From Roseomonas sp. (GTDB lineage Bacteria > Pseudomonadota > Alphaproteobacteria > Acetobacterales > Acetobacteraceae): a stretch of 64,000 nt of DNA. The stretch spans positions 30,669 to 94,668 of the forward strand of contig JADCFQ010000018.1 in NCBI GenBank assembly GCA_020249435.1, given 5' to 3'. The translations under genes and the position numbers were made by a program. Shown here in pieces: positions 53,296-63,876 of the stretch (its first letter is position 1; every line of letters starts with the position of its first letter). The notes under the pieces are model-generated. The model did not search any database, was not told where the DNA came from, and saw nothing but the letters and a program-made list of their open reading frames with translations.

Positions 53296-53735
53296 GCAAG
53301 CAACGCGGCAGGCGCGCCGATTACGCCATGTTCGTACCCATCGCGACACGCTGGATGGATAATGATGTCTATGGCCATATCAACAATGTGATTTATTATT
53401 CCTGGATAGATAGCGCGGTGGCGCGCTTCCTGACTTCCTCCGGTTTTTTGCATATTCCGACCGCGCCGGTGATTGGCCTGGTTGTGGAAACGCAATGCCG
53501 CTATTTCGCACCCATCGCCTTTCCGGATGATATTACCTGCGGGCTGCGTTGCGCCCGCGCCGGCAATACATCGGTTCGTTATGAGGTCGGCATTTTCCGC
53601 AATGAGGAAGATGAGGCGAGTGCCGAGGGCTATCTGATCCATGTCTATGTGGATCGCGCCACGCAAAAGACGCCAACGCCCTTGCCCGATACGCTGCGCA
53701 CCGCGCTTCAGCGCATCACCCTGAACCCTTCGTAA
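53292..53735 (+). CDS. acyl-CoA thioesterase (4HBT hot-dog family)
   Basis: The 147-aa hot-dog protein has TRWMDNDVYGHINNVIYYSWIDSAVARFL, the catalytic-Asp YbgC/4-hydroxybenzoyl-CoA thioesterase motif, followed by VIGLVVETQCRYFAPIAFPDDI and GYLIHVYVDRATQKTPTPLP. It should hydrolyse short or aromatic acyl-CoAs. Its ATG overlaps the stop of the NMT1-like gene by 4 nt. Confidence 0.92.
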   Translation: MSKQRGRRADYAMFVPIATRWMDNDVYGHINNVIYYSWIDSAVARFLTSSGFLHIPTAPVIGLVVETQCRYFAPIAFPDDITCGLRCARAGNTSVRYEVGIFRNEEDEASAEGYLIHVYVDRATQKTPTPLPDTLRTALQRITLNPS

Positions 53736-53751
53736 TTTCAAGGAAAATTCC

Positions 53752-54720
53752 ATGTCCGTCGCACCGCTCAAGCGCCTTGCCATTCTGGATGATTACCAGG
53801 GTGTCGCGCTGTCCCTTGGCCCCTGGGAGAAGCTGCCGAAGGGGCTCGAAATCACGGTTTTTCGGGATACCATCACCGATCACGCGGCGTTGGTCGAGCG
53901 GCTGAAGCCTTTTGATGCCATCCTTGCGATGCGCGAAAGAACGCCCTTTCCGCGCAAGCTGATTGAAGCTTTGCCTAATCTCCGGCTGATTATCACAACA
54001 GGCGGGCGCAATCGTTCCATTGATGCTGCCGCTTGCGCCGAAGGTGGCGTGGTGTTTTGCGGCACGGGCACTTCGGGCGATCCAACCGCGGACCTCACCT
54101 GGGGGCTGATCCTGTCCCTGGTCCGCGATATTCCGCGCCAGCAGGAAGCGCTGCGTGCCGGGCGCTGGCAAACTCATGTGGGGCTTGGGCTGGAAGGCAA
54201 GACTCTCGGCGTGATCGGGCTTGGCAAGCTTGGCGGGCGTGTTGCGAAAATCGGCCAGGCCTTCGGCATGAAGGTGCTCGCCTGGTCCAGCAACCTGACC
54301 GAGGAGCGCGCGGCTGAGATTGGCGCGACGCGCGTGGACAAGACGACATTGCTGCGTGAAGCGGATGTGGTGACGCTGCACCTGGTTTTGTCGGATCGGT
54401 CGCGCAATACCATCACCGCGCCTGATCTGGCGCTGATGAAGCCAACATCCTTCATCGTGAATACCAGCCGCGGCCCCTTGATTGAACAGGCAGCGCTGAT
54501 TGCGGCACTCAAGGAAGGCCGCATCGCCGGCGCCGGCTTGGATGTGTTTGATATTGAACCGCTGCCCGCGGATCACCCGATCCTGAGTGCACCCAATACG
54601 GTGCTGACGCCGCATCTGGGTTATGTGACGGAACAGAATTACCGCACCTATTACGAAGTGACCGTTGCCGCCATAAACGCGTTTGTGGCCGGCGCACCGA
54701 TTGGCGTGATCAAGCCATGA
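53752..54720 (+). CDS. D-isomer-specific 2-hydroxyacid dehydrogenase family protein
   Basis: This is a 322-aa NAD(P)-dependent oxidoreductase. The Rossmann motif GKTLGVIGLGKLGGRVAKIGQAFGM is at about residues 149-173. The catalytic Arg is in VNTSRGPLIEQAALIAAL, Glu in LDVFDIEPLP and His in TPHLGYVTEQNY. It reduces 2-oxo acids or oxidises D-2-hydroxy acids; the substrate is not evident. It lies 16 nt after the thioesterase and overlaps the hydrolase downstream. Confidence 0.93.
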   Translation: MSVAPLKRLAILDDYQGVALSLGPWEKLPKGLEITVFRDTITDHAALVERLKPFDAILAMRERTPFPRKLIEALPNLRLIITTGGRNRSIDAAACAEGGVVFCGTGTSGDPTADLTWGLILSLVRDIPRQQEALRAGRWQTHVGLGLEGKTLGVIGLGKLGGRVAKIGQAFGMKVLAWSSNLTEERAAEIGATRVDKTTLLREADVVTLHLVLSDRSRNTITAPDLALMKPTSFIVNTSRGPLIEQAALIAALKEGRIAGAGLDVFDIEPLPADHPILSAPNTVLTPHLGYVTEQNYRTYYEVTVAAINAFVAGAPIGVIKP

Positions 54721-55565
54721 CAAGCCCCTACACCACGCCCGAAGGCTGGGCCGGCTGGCCCCAGGCCGCGCGCGATGCGGCGTACGACAACCTCAATGGC
54801 GTGGCGGATAGCGCGGCGCAGGTTGCCAATCGCAATGCGCTGTCTGAGGCGTTTCGGGCTGCCCATGCCGGGCATCTTGATCTGCCCTTCGGCAGTGGTG
54901 CGCGCGAGAAATGGGATCTCTACCCCGCCGCGCGCGCCGATGCGCCCTGCCTGGTTTTCATCCATGGCGGCTATTGGCAGCGCAACCGGCGGGAAGATTT
55001 CGCCATCATGGCCGAAGGCGCCTTGGCCGCTGGATGGTCGGTTGGGATTTGCGGCTATACCCTGGCGCCTGAGGCTTCCATGACGCGCATCGTGGGTGAA
55101 ATCCACGCCGCGCTGGATTGGCTCGGCGCACATGGCGCGGCGCATGGCGTGGCGGGGAAGGTTGTCGCTTCCGGCTGGTCCGCGGGCGGGCATTTGGCGG
55201 CGCTGGCGGCAGAGCATCCTTTGGTGGTCGGCGCGCTTGCCATGTCCGGCATTTATGAATTGGCCCCGATTGCCGAGACCAATTTGAACGACAAGCTGCG
55301 CTTGACGCCTGAGGAAATCGCGGCGCATTCACCGATCCGCCGGCCTGTGGTGCAAAAGCCGATCGCGATTGCCTATGGCGCGCGGGAATTGCCGGAATTG
55401 CGTCGGCAAAGCCGCGTCTTTCATCGCCACCGTGCCGAAGCGCAAGCGCCCGGCGCGCTGATCCCGGTGCCGGAGGCGGATCATTTCCGCGTGCTGGAAG
55501 CGCTTTGGCGCCGTGATGGGGTGTTGTTGCGCGCAGCGGCGGAGGTATTGGCGGCGGCGGGGTAG
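54717..55565 (+). CDS. alpha/beta hydrolase (kynurenine-formamidase/esterase-like)
   Basis: The 282-aa protein has the hormone-sensitive-lipase-like oxyanion motif HGGYW, the nucleophile elbow GWSAGGHLAAL and the late histidine in EADHFRVLE; PIRRPVVQKPIAIAYGARELPE provides the acid. The HGGYW form is typical of arylformamidases and related small esterases. Its start overlaps the dehydrogenase stop (ATGA), closing a likely four-gene operon that may degrade an amide- or ester-containing acid, though no pathway is certain. Confidence 0.9.
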   Translation: MTSPYTTPEGWAGWPQAARDAAYDNLNGVADSAAQVANRNALSEAFRAAHAGHLDLPFGSGAREKWDLYPAARADAPCLVFIHGGYWQRNRREDFAIMAEGALAAGWSVGICGYTLAPEASMTRIVGEIHAALDWLGAHGAAHGVAGKVVASGWSAGGHLAALAAEHPLVVGALAMSGIYELAPIAETNLNDKLRLTPEEIAAHSPIRRPVVQKPIAIAYGARELPELRRQSRVFHRHRAEAQAPGALIPVPEADHFRVLEALWRRDGVLLRAAAEVLAAAG

Positions 55566-55568
55566 GGG

Positions 55569-57506
55569 TTACGGGCGCCCGGCGGCGATGTCGGTCAGAA
55601 GGCCGCGCTGGAGCCCAGTAAGGCCGCGAGCGCCGGGGCAATCATCGCCTGCTATGCGGGCCGCAAGGGTCTGACGGTGAGAGCCAAGGTTGCGCCAGTC
55701 CTCCCATATCTGCCGCAAAATGCCGCGCGCGATATGCGGGGCATGATCAGTGCCACAGGCGAGGTCGCCAAGCCGCCGGGCGACAGCCGCCGGTTGCGGT
55801 GCGGGATGGCGGTCCCAATGGCCTAGCGCGGTTTCAGCGCCCTCGGGCGCATTGTACGCCGTCAGCACCGCGAGGCTTTGCCGCGCCGCGTCTCGCACCT
55901 CTCCGGCAGGGATGGACTTGGTCCATTCCTCGATCCAGCCAGCCCAGGAGCGCGGGTTGGGGCAGGCCTCACCAGCCTGAACCTCATCCGGGCAGGGTAG
56001 TGCGTCGCTGAACCGCAGCTCGCGCAATTGCGCATCATCCAGCGCTGCTCCGGGCGCCCGGATGCGCCAGATTTTTGCGCCTGCAATCAACGCGCCCTGC
56101 AACTGCGCCCCATCAAGCCTCGCGCCCTGCAACTGCGAAAATTGAAGCAACGCGCCCTGCAACTCCGCCCAACGAAGCAACGCGCCCTGCAACTGCGCCT
56201 GACCAAGCGACGCGCCCTGCAACTGCGCGTCTGCAAGCCACGCGCCCTGCAACTCCGCCCCATCAAGCGACGCGCCCTGCAACTGCGCCCTACCAAGCGA
56301 CGCGCCCTGCAACTCCGCCCCATCAAGCGACGCGCCCTGCAACCGCGCCCCAGTTAGCCACGCGCCCTGCAACCGCGCCCCACGAAGCGACGCGCCCTGC
56401 AACTGCGCCCTATCAAGCGACGCGCCCTGCAACTGCGCTAAGTCAAGCGACGCGCCCTGCAGATCGGCCCCGCTTAAATCCACGTTGAAAAATTGACTGC
56501 CCGACAAATTGGCAAAGCGCAGGGGCTTTCCTTGCAGCACAAGGGGTTCGAAGGCAGCGCGCCGTGTCGCGTTCAATTCCTCACCGGCGCGCACTTGTAC
56601 AAAAGTGCCATTATCCCAGACCTTGCCGACCAGGGTGCGCCCCGGCACGCTAAGATAACGGCAGCCCAGTTCGACATGGGGGCAGAGCAGCAAATCCACC
56701 GGCTGGCGAAGCGATGCGATCGCCAAATCAACCCTTTGCTTTGGGGTAAGGGCGCCACCAGGTCGTCCGAACAACTCCCGTTTCAATTCTTCCCACTTCC
56801 CCACCCCCACCGTGGTCGCCTCTGCGCTCGGCACCTGGCACCAGGCGAAGTTGAACCCCAGCACCGCCACCGGCAGCAGAAAGCGCCCGCGCCTGAACAG
56901 CCAGCGCCAAAGAGAATCCTCTGAAGGCCTTTTCCGGCGGAAAAACCAGATCAGCAGCAGGATATCGAGCAGAATGGTAATGTGGTGCACGATATTGACC
57001 ACATGGCTCTGCAGGCGGAGCGAGCCAAGCTGCACCAGCAGCAGCACCGCCACCGGAAATACCGCCAGCATGAAGCCATAGGTCCAACGAAAGACAAGGC
57101 TCGCCTCCGGCTGGACCGCCGCCTGGATGAATTCCGTATTCGCCAGCAATTGCAGGCAGCGGTCGCGGTCCCGCTGCAGGGGCACATGGGCGCGCAACTC
57201 CACCTGAAAATGCCGCAAATTTTGCATCAGCAGGTCAAAGCGGATCAGCGTATAAAGATGCAAAGCCAGGAAGATTGCCGGCATGAAGCCGAAGGAAAGC
57301 ACCACCGGCACGGTCACGCCGCCAAGATGCGAAATGCTGATGGATTTGCCGATCAGCAAATCCTCATCCGTGGCCGAGAAGGAGGTGGCGAGCAGAAAGA
57401 GCCCGATAAAGACAAAAGCCACCGCGCCAAGCTGCGCCGATTTCGCGCCATCATTGATGGCCGAGATCAATTTCCCGATATAGGGCGGCGGGTCAAAAGC
57501 GCTCAT
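55569..57506 (-). CDS. membrane-anchored pentapeptide-repeat protein
   Basis: This is a 645-aa protein. The first ~250 residues hold about five hydrophobic segments (AVAFVFIGLFLLATSFS, PAIFLALHLYTLIRF, FMLAVFPVAVLLLVQLG, ITILLDILLLIWFF, FLLPVAVLGFNFAWC). A soluble part follows, then a right-handed beta-helix made of thirteen 10-residue units of the form AQLQGASLDG (two pentapeptides each). About 180 C-terminal residues contain HAPHIARGILRQIW and PGARGLTGLQRGLLTDI. Similar proteins are annotated as pentapeptide-repeat proteins in cyanobacteria and alphaproteobacteria; function unknown. It is monocistronic, convergent with the four-gene unit (3 bp between stops). Confidence 0.88.
   Translation of the reverse strand: MSAFDPPPYIGKLISAINDGAKSAQLGAVAFVFIGLFLLATSFSATDEDLLIGKSISISHLGGVTVPVVLSFGFMPAIFLALHLYTLIRFDLLMQNLRHFQVELRAHVPLQRDRDRCLQLLANTEFIQAAVQPEASLVFRWTYGFMLAVFPVAVLLLVQLGSLRLQSHVVNIVHHITILLDILLLIWFFRRKRPSEDSLWRWLFRRGRFLLPVAVLGFNFAWCQVPSAEATTVGVGKWEELKRELFGRPGGALTPKQRVDLAIASLRQPVDLLLCPHVELGCRYLSVPGRTLVGKVWDNGTFVQVRAGEELNATRRAAFEPLVLQGKPLRFANLSGSQFFNVDLSGADLQGASLDLAQLQGASLDRAQLQGASLRGARLQGAWLTGARLQGASLDGAELQGASLGRAQLQGASLDGAELQGAWLADAQLQGASLGQAQLQGALLRWAELQGALLQFSQLQGARLDGAQLQGALIAGAKIWRIRAPGAALDDAQLRELRFSDALPCPDEVQAGEACPNPRSWAGWIEEWTKSIPAGEVRDAARQSLAVLTAYNAPEGAETALGHWDRHPAPQPAAVARRLGDLACGTDHAPHIARGILRQIWEDWRNLGSHRQTLAARIAGDDCPGARGLTGLQRGLLTDIAAGRP
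56079..56468 (-). repeat. thirteen tandem 30-bp coding repeats
   Basis: Thirteen 30-bp units in the pentapeptide-repeat gene, each containing CGCGCCCTGCA on the plus strand. Units are highly similar at the DNA level, not only in protein, which implies recent duplication or gene conversion. Because the unit is a multiple of three, antisense frames are also open through the array. Confidence 0.92.
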
Positions 57507-57572
57507 TCAAGGGGCAGCATAATGACGCTGCCGAAGGGGATGCAAGCGTCTCGCCCGCCCACCCCAAAACAA

Positions 57573-57601
57573 AAACGGCGCGGGAAGGCCCCGCGCCGTT
57601 T
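57573..57601 (-). terminator. intrinsic terminator of the EF-G gene
   Basis: AAACGGCGCGGG (57573-57584) pairs perfectly with CCCGCGCCGTTT (57590-57601) around a 5-nt loop. Read on the minus strand it follows the EF-G stop by 24 bp and runs into a T-rich stretch (GTTTTTGTTTTG). Confidence 0.88.
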
Positions 57602-57625
57602 TGCAGACCCATAAACCGGCGTGAC

Positions 57626-59707
<2,082 letters not shown>

Positions 59708-59725
59708 GGTGGGCCTCCATAAGCA

Positions 59726-59750
59726 AAAGCCGGACGCCCGCCCCGGCTTT
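59726..59750 (-). promoter_or_regulatory. terminator-like hairpin in the EF-G leader
   Basis: On the minus strand AAAGCCGG pairs with CCGGCTTT (8 bp, 9-nt loop) and is followed by TTGCTT and then the GGAGG ribosome site. Being so close to the start it could attenuate transcription or mask translation. The rest of 59708-59929 shows no gene. Confidence 0.45.
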
Positions 59751-59929
59751 CGCCGCGCGCCGCCCGCCATGAGGGTTCAGGGTTTCGTCTTTGGTGGCCG
59801 CTATCTGCGATGTTCGGGCGCGGTTTGCAAGCGCTAAGGGGCGGGGGCGCCGGGTTTATTCGCCCAAAGCGGTGATTTTGAAAGCTTAAGTGACGTTCAA
59901 ACCCTGCCGAATCGCCCGGGGGCGGCGCT

Positions 59930-60877
59930 TCAGTCCAGCCTGATACCCTCGGCCGCGATCAGATCGCGCATCTCAGCGCGCTCGGCGGCGAGGAAGCGGG
60001 CGAAGGCTTCGGGGCCTTCGGCAGCGGGGGTCAGGCCCAGCGCTTCCAGTCGAGGTGCCAGCGGCGGTTGTTCCACCGCGTCCTTGGCGGCGGTGGCAAG
60101 GCGCGCGATCACCGGGGCAGGGGTGGCGGCTGGCGCCAGAAGCCCGAGCCAATCGCCCAACTGAAACCCGGCAAAACCCTGTTCGTTGATGGTCGGCAGC
60201 GCAGGGAAGGCAGCGCTGCGGCCAGGGGCGGAAAGCCCGATGGCGCGGGCCTTGCCGTCCCGGATCAAGGGCGTGGCCAAGGCCAGTGACGTAAAGCCGA
60301 AAGGCACATCACCGCGCAGCAACCCCGCCATCTGATCAGCCCCGCCGCGATAGGGGATGTGTTCTCCCCGAATGCCCGCCCGCCGCAACAGGCTCGCCGC
60401 CGCCAGATGGGTGCGGGACCCAACGCCAACACTGCCATAGCGCGCCTGATCAGGCGCGGCGCGCAGCCGCGCGAGCAGTGCAGGCAAATCCGCCACGCCA
60501 TAGTCGGCGCGGGTGATCAGGATCAGCGGCAGGGTGACAAGCAGCGTCACCGGCGCCAGATCCCGCACATAATCAAAACCAAGCCCGCGCATCAGGAAGG
60601 GATTGACCGATTGCCCGCCGGAATCGAGCAGGATCGTCCCGCCATCCGGCATGGCTTGCGCGACAAACCCCGCGCCCACCGCGCCCGAAGCGCCGCTGCG
60701 GTTTTCCGGGGTGACCAAGGCGCCCAGTACTTCGCCCATGCGGGGCGCGATCAACCGGCCCAGAATATCCGTGCTGCCGCCAGGCGGGAAAGCGATGATC
60801 AGGCGAAGCGCCCGCTCCGGCGCCTGCGCCATAGCCGGTGCGGCCAAAAGCGTGGCCAGGATCGCACGGCGCAGCAT
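59930..60877 (-). CDS. Bug/TctC-family substrate-binding protein
   Basis: This is a second orphan periplasmic receptor of the tripartite tricarboxylate family, 315 aa from ATG 60877. The signal peptide is MLRRAILATLLAAPAMAQA. The mature part has LRLIIAFPPGGSTDILGRLIAP, ENRSGASGAVGAGFVAQAMPDGGTILL and HIPYRGGADQMAGLLRGDVPFGF, all family hallmarks. It begins 2 nt after the amrS stop, so it may be transcribed with amrS even though no functional link is known. Confidence 0.9.
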   Translation of the reverse strand: MLRRAILATLLAAPAMAQAPERALRLIIAFPPGGSTDILGRLIAPRMGEVLGALVTPENRSGASGAVGAGFVAQAMPDGGTILLDSGGQSVNPFLMRGLGFDYVRDLAPVTLLVTLPLILITRADYGVADLPALLARLRAAPDQARYGSVGVGSRTHLAAASLLRRAGIRGEHIPYRGGADQMAGLLRGDVPFGFTSLALATPLIRDGKARAIGLSAPGRSAAFPALPTINEQGFAGFQLGDWLGLLAPAATPAPVIARLATAAKDAVEQPPLAPRLEALGLTPAAEGPEAFARFLAAERAEMRDLIAAEGIRLD

Positions 60878-60879
60878 GG

Positions 60880-61986
60880 CTATGGCGCGAGCCGCACGCT
60901 TTGGCGCTTGCGGCCCCAATTCCCCGGCTTTTCCTCAAACACGCCGGGCAAAGGCGTGCCGCAATCCGGGCAGCCGCCATCCGGGGTAAGGCGCCATTCA
61001 AGGATGTCATACCAATCGCGCTTGATCAGCGACCCGCCGCAGGCATGGCACCAGGTGCTGGCGCGCGATGGCGCATGGATGTTGCCGACATAGACATGCC
61101 GCACCCCCGCCGCCCGCGCCAAACGCCGCGCGCGGAACAGGGTTTCGGGCGGTGTTGCGGGGCGGTCCTTCATGCGGAAATCCGGCTTGAAGGCGCTGAA
61201 ATGCAGCGGCACATCGGGGCCGAGGGCATCTACAATCCACTCCGATAGGGAAATGATTTCAGCATCCGAATCATTCAGCCCCGGGATCAGCAGCGTGGTG
61301 ATTTCAAACCACACCTTGGTTTCGCGCTTCAGGTAGATCAGCGTTTCCTTGACCGGTTCCAATTGGCCCTTGGTGATGTCGCGATAAAACCCCTCAGTAA
61401 AGGCTTTCAGGTCAATATTGGCGGCGTCTATGTGGCGAAAAAATTCCTCGCGCGGGCCGGCATTCATATAGCCGGCGGTGACGGCAACGGTCTTGATGCC
61501 CTCCGCCCGGCATACCTTGGCGATATCCATGGCATATTCAAGGAAAACCACCGGATCATTATAGGTAAAGGCGATGGACCGGCAGGCGAGTTGCTTGGCC
61601 GCGCGCATGATCACTTCCGGCCGGCCAGAGGATGCGACACTGTCCATCTCTCGGCTTTTGGAAATGCCCCAATTCTGGCAGAAATCGCAGGCGAGGTTGC
61701 AGCCGGCCGTGCCGAAGGACAGCACCGGCGTGCCGGGCAGAAAATGATTGAGCGGTTTTTTCTCGATCGGGTCCACGCAAAAGCCGGAAGACCGGCCATA
61801 GGTGGTCAGCACCACGCCATCCTCATTAGCGCCGCGCACGAAGCAAAGCCCGCGCTGGCCGTCACGCATTTTGCATTCGCGCGGGCAGACATCGCAGCGA
61901 AAGCGGCCATCCGATAGCTTGGTCCACCAGCGTGTCGGCACGCCAGTGAGTTTCTGGGCTTCGGGATTCATGGTTTCGGCAGGCAT
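60880..61986 (-). CDS. amrS: AmmeMemoRadiSam system radical SAM enzyme
   Basis: The 368-aa radical SAM protein begins at ATG 61986 (AGGCGA upstream; ATG 61971 is also possible). It has an N-terminal Cys-rich segment RCDVCPRECKMRDGQRGLC, the SAM cluster motif CNLACDFCQNW, FTYNDPVVFLEYAMDIA, AGYMNAGP, and a C-terminal zinc-like pair of CxxC motifs (CHACGG and CPDCGTP). AmrS homologues occur with Memo and AMMECR1 proteins in bacteria and archaea; their joint reaction is not known to me. It is divergent from the Memo-AMMECR1 fusion, with 18 bp between starts. Confidence 0.93.
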   Translation of the reverse strand: MPAETMNPEAQKLTGVPTRWWTKLSDGRFRCDVCPRECKMRDGQRGLCFVRGANEDGVVLTTYGRSSGFCVDPIEKKPLNHFLPGTPVLSFGTAGCNLACDFCQNWGISKSREMDSVASSGRPEVIMRAAKQLACRSIAFTYNDPVVFLEYAMDIAKVCRAEGIKTVAVTAGYMNAGPREEFFRHIDAANIDLKAFTEGFYRDITKGQLEPVKETLIYLKRETKVWFEITTLLIPGLNDSDAEIISLSEWIVDALGPDVPLHFSAFKPDFRMKDRPATPPETLFRARRLARAAGVRHVYVGNIHAPSRASTWCHACGGSLIKRDWYDILEWRLTPDGGCPDCGTPLPGVFEEKPGNWGRKRQSVRLAP

Positions 61987-62004
61987 TTCGCCTATATTGG
62001 GGCG

Positions 62005-63315
62005 ATGGATGCCGCGACAAAAGCCCCGGAAGTGCAGGGCGCCTTTTATCCCGCCGATCCCGCGAGCCTGGCCGCCGGGGTGGATCGCCATATCGCCGCG
62101 GCAAGCCCTTCGGCGCTCAGCCCCAAAGCCGTGGTGGCACCGCATGCCGGGCATGTGTTTTCCGGCCCGATTGCGGGTAGCGCCTATCGCCTGTTGGCGC
62201 CGGCGCGCGGCAACATCAGCCGCGTGGTGATCCTAAGCCCGCCGCATCGCATGGCAGTGCCGGGGCTGGCGGTGCATCCCGCCCATGCCTGGGCCACGCC
62301 GCTTGGCCTGCTGCCGGTGGACCGCGCTGCGATGGCGAGGCTGCTGGCGCTGCCCTTTGTCGCGGAAAACCCAGCGCCCTTCACGCGCGAACATGGCATT
62401 GAAGTGCATCTGCCCTTCATCCAGCGCGCCTTGGGCGAAGTTGCGATCATTCCCGTTCTGGTCGGCCAGGCCACGCCGCAGCAGGTGGCAGAGGCGCTGG
62501 AAGCGGTTTGGGGCGGGCCGGAGACCGCGATCATCATCTCCTCAGATCTGTCGCATTACCTTGGCTATGATGAGGCGCGGGCCAAGGATATCGGCACTGT
62601 CGCGGCGATTGAGCAATTGCGCGGGGATCGTATTGGCAGCGCGGAAGCCTGCGGGCGGCATGCGCTGTATGGGCTGCTGGAACGCGCGCGCGCCTTGGAT
62701 ATGCGCGCGACGACGCTCGATTACCGCAATTCCGGCGACACGCAGGGCGATAAGGCGCGTGTGGTGGGGTATGCCTCGGTCGCGTTTGAATATGCGCAGG
62801 CGGCGCGGCTCACGGATGCCGACCGCAAATTGGTCTTCGATATCGCGCAATTCATGGTGCGCTTTGGGGTGGAACATGGCCGCCGGCCCAAGATTGGCTG
62901 GGGCGCGCTTTCCCCTTCCATGAAGGCGCAGCGCGCGAGTTTTGTGACACTCACGCTGAATGGGGCTTTGCGTGGCTGCATCGGCAGTGTGGTGGCGCAT
63001 CGCGTCCTGCATGAGGATATTGCCGATAGCGCCTGGAAAGCTGCCTTTGGTGACCCGCGCTTCAAGCCGCTGACCGCAGACGAATTGGCGGCGGTGAAGG
63101 TGGATGTTTCCATCCTGAGCCAGGCGCGCCCCATTGCCGTGAATAGCGAGGCGGAACTGATCAATGCGCTTGATCCTGATCGGGATGGGCTGATTTTGCG
63201 CGATGGGCAGCGCCAGGCACTGTTTCTGCCGCATGTCTGGGGCGGCATTCCCGATCCGCGCGTTTTTATTCGCGCGCTGAAACGCAAGGCGGGGTTGGCG
63301 CCGGATCATTGGTAA
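62005..63315 (+). CDS. amrB: Memo-AMMECR1 fusion protein (AmmeMemoRadiSam AmrB-AmrA)
   Basis: This 436-aa protein fuses two families. Residues about 8-262 are a Memo-like domain (APHAGHVFSGPIAGSAYRLL, ILSPPHRM, EHGIEVHLPFIQRAL, ISSDLSHYLGYDEA with metal-ligand histidines, GHRL-equivalent RHALYGLL). Residues about 270-436 are an AMMECR1 domain (SFVTLTLNGALRGCIGSVVAHRVLHEDI, with the LRGCIG motif, and VWGGIPDPRVFI). With the divergent amrS it gives the full three-family set in two genes. Confidence 0.94.
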   Translation: MDAATKAPEVQGAFYPADPASLAAGVDRHIAAASPSALSPKAVVAPHAGHVFSGPIAGSAYRLLAPARGNISRVVILSPPHRMAVPGLAVHPAHAWATPLGLLPVDRAAMARLLALPFVAENPAPFTREHGIEVHLPFIQRALGEVAIIPVLVGQATPQQVAEALEAVWGGPETAIIISSDLSHYLGYDEARAKDIGTVAAIEQLRGDRIGSAEACGRHALYGLLERARALDMRATTLDYRNSGDTQGDKARVVGYASVAFEYAQAARLTDADRKLVFDIAQFMVRFGVEHGRRPKIGWGALSPSMKAQRASFVTLTLNGALRGCIGSVVAHRVLHEDIADSAWKAAFGDPRFKPLTADELAAVKVDVSILSQARPIAVNSEAELINALDPDRDGLILRDGQRQALFLPHVWGGIPDPRVFIRALKRKAGLAPDHW

Positions 63316-63477
63316 AGCGAAACGCGTGCCTTTCGCCTCAGTGTGGAATCCTTTGGGCAGAGTGACTAAATCCTACCCGACTCGGCGATACGCTCGAGTA
63401 GTCAGGGTTGGCACTGATCAGAGCACGGCATCATTAGGAGCTAATCGTCAAATGTCGGGACAAGATATAGGATCAAC

Positions 63478-63876
63478 ATGATGAGTGAGGGACGCGTAGA
63501 CGCAAGAATGGCCGGGCCAGCGTTGCATGAACCGCCATTGGAGCGGCCTATCCAAAACGAAGAGCAGGACCGTTTTGGTCGCGCCGGGTTCGTTCATCGT
63601 GTTGCTAATAGCCTTATCGGGCACGATGGAAAAAAAGCTCGTGGTGTAATCGTAGGTATTGTAGGCCCATGGGGCAGCGGTAAGTCATCAGTACTGAACT
63701 TGCTTGCCAATGAGCTTGAGCGACGCGATCCAAAGCCTGTAGTAGTCCGCTTCGATCCGTGGCTCGTTTCTGGTCGTGACGATCTAATCCTGGCTTTACT
63801 CTCTGAGATGCACGCCGCCCTTGCAGCGGCTCCTGGGCTCCAAGAGAAGGCCAAGGAGTTTCTAGCAGGCTGCTGA
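63478..63876 (+). pseudogene. KAP-family P-loop NTPase, truncated by an apparent insertion
   Basis: The N-terminal 132 residues read as a KAP NTPase: an amphipathic start with RPIQNEEQDRFGRAGFVHRVANSL, the Walker A GPWGSGKSS at 63-71 and the RFDPWLVSGRDDLILALL segment characteristic of KAP/P-loop ATPases of phage exclusion and membrane signalling. Full-length relatives are usually over 500 aa with membrane segments. The frame ends LAGC-stop within the sequence GCAGGCTGCTGAAAAG, which looks like an insertion-sequence end. AT-richer than the gene to its left. Confidence 0.7.

Noticed and set aside
56075..56488. 137-codon plus-strand frame with ATRPATAP-type repeats
   Set aside because: It is a by-product of the 30-bp repeats of the pentapeptide gene on the other strand; no start context or homology.
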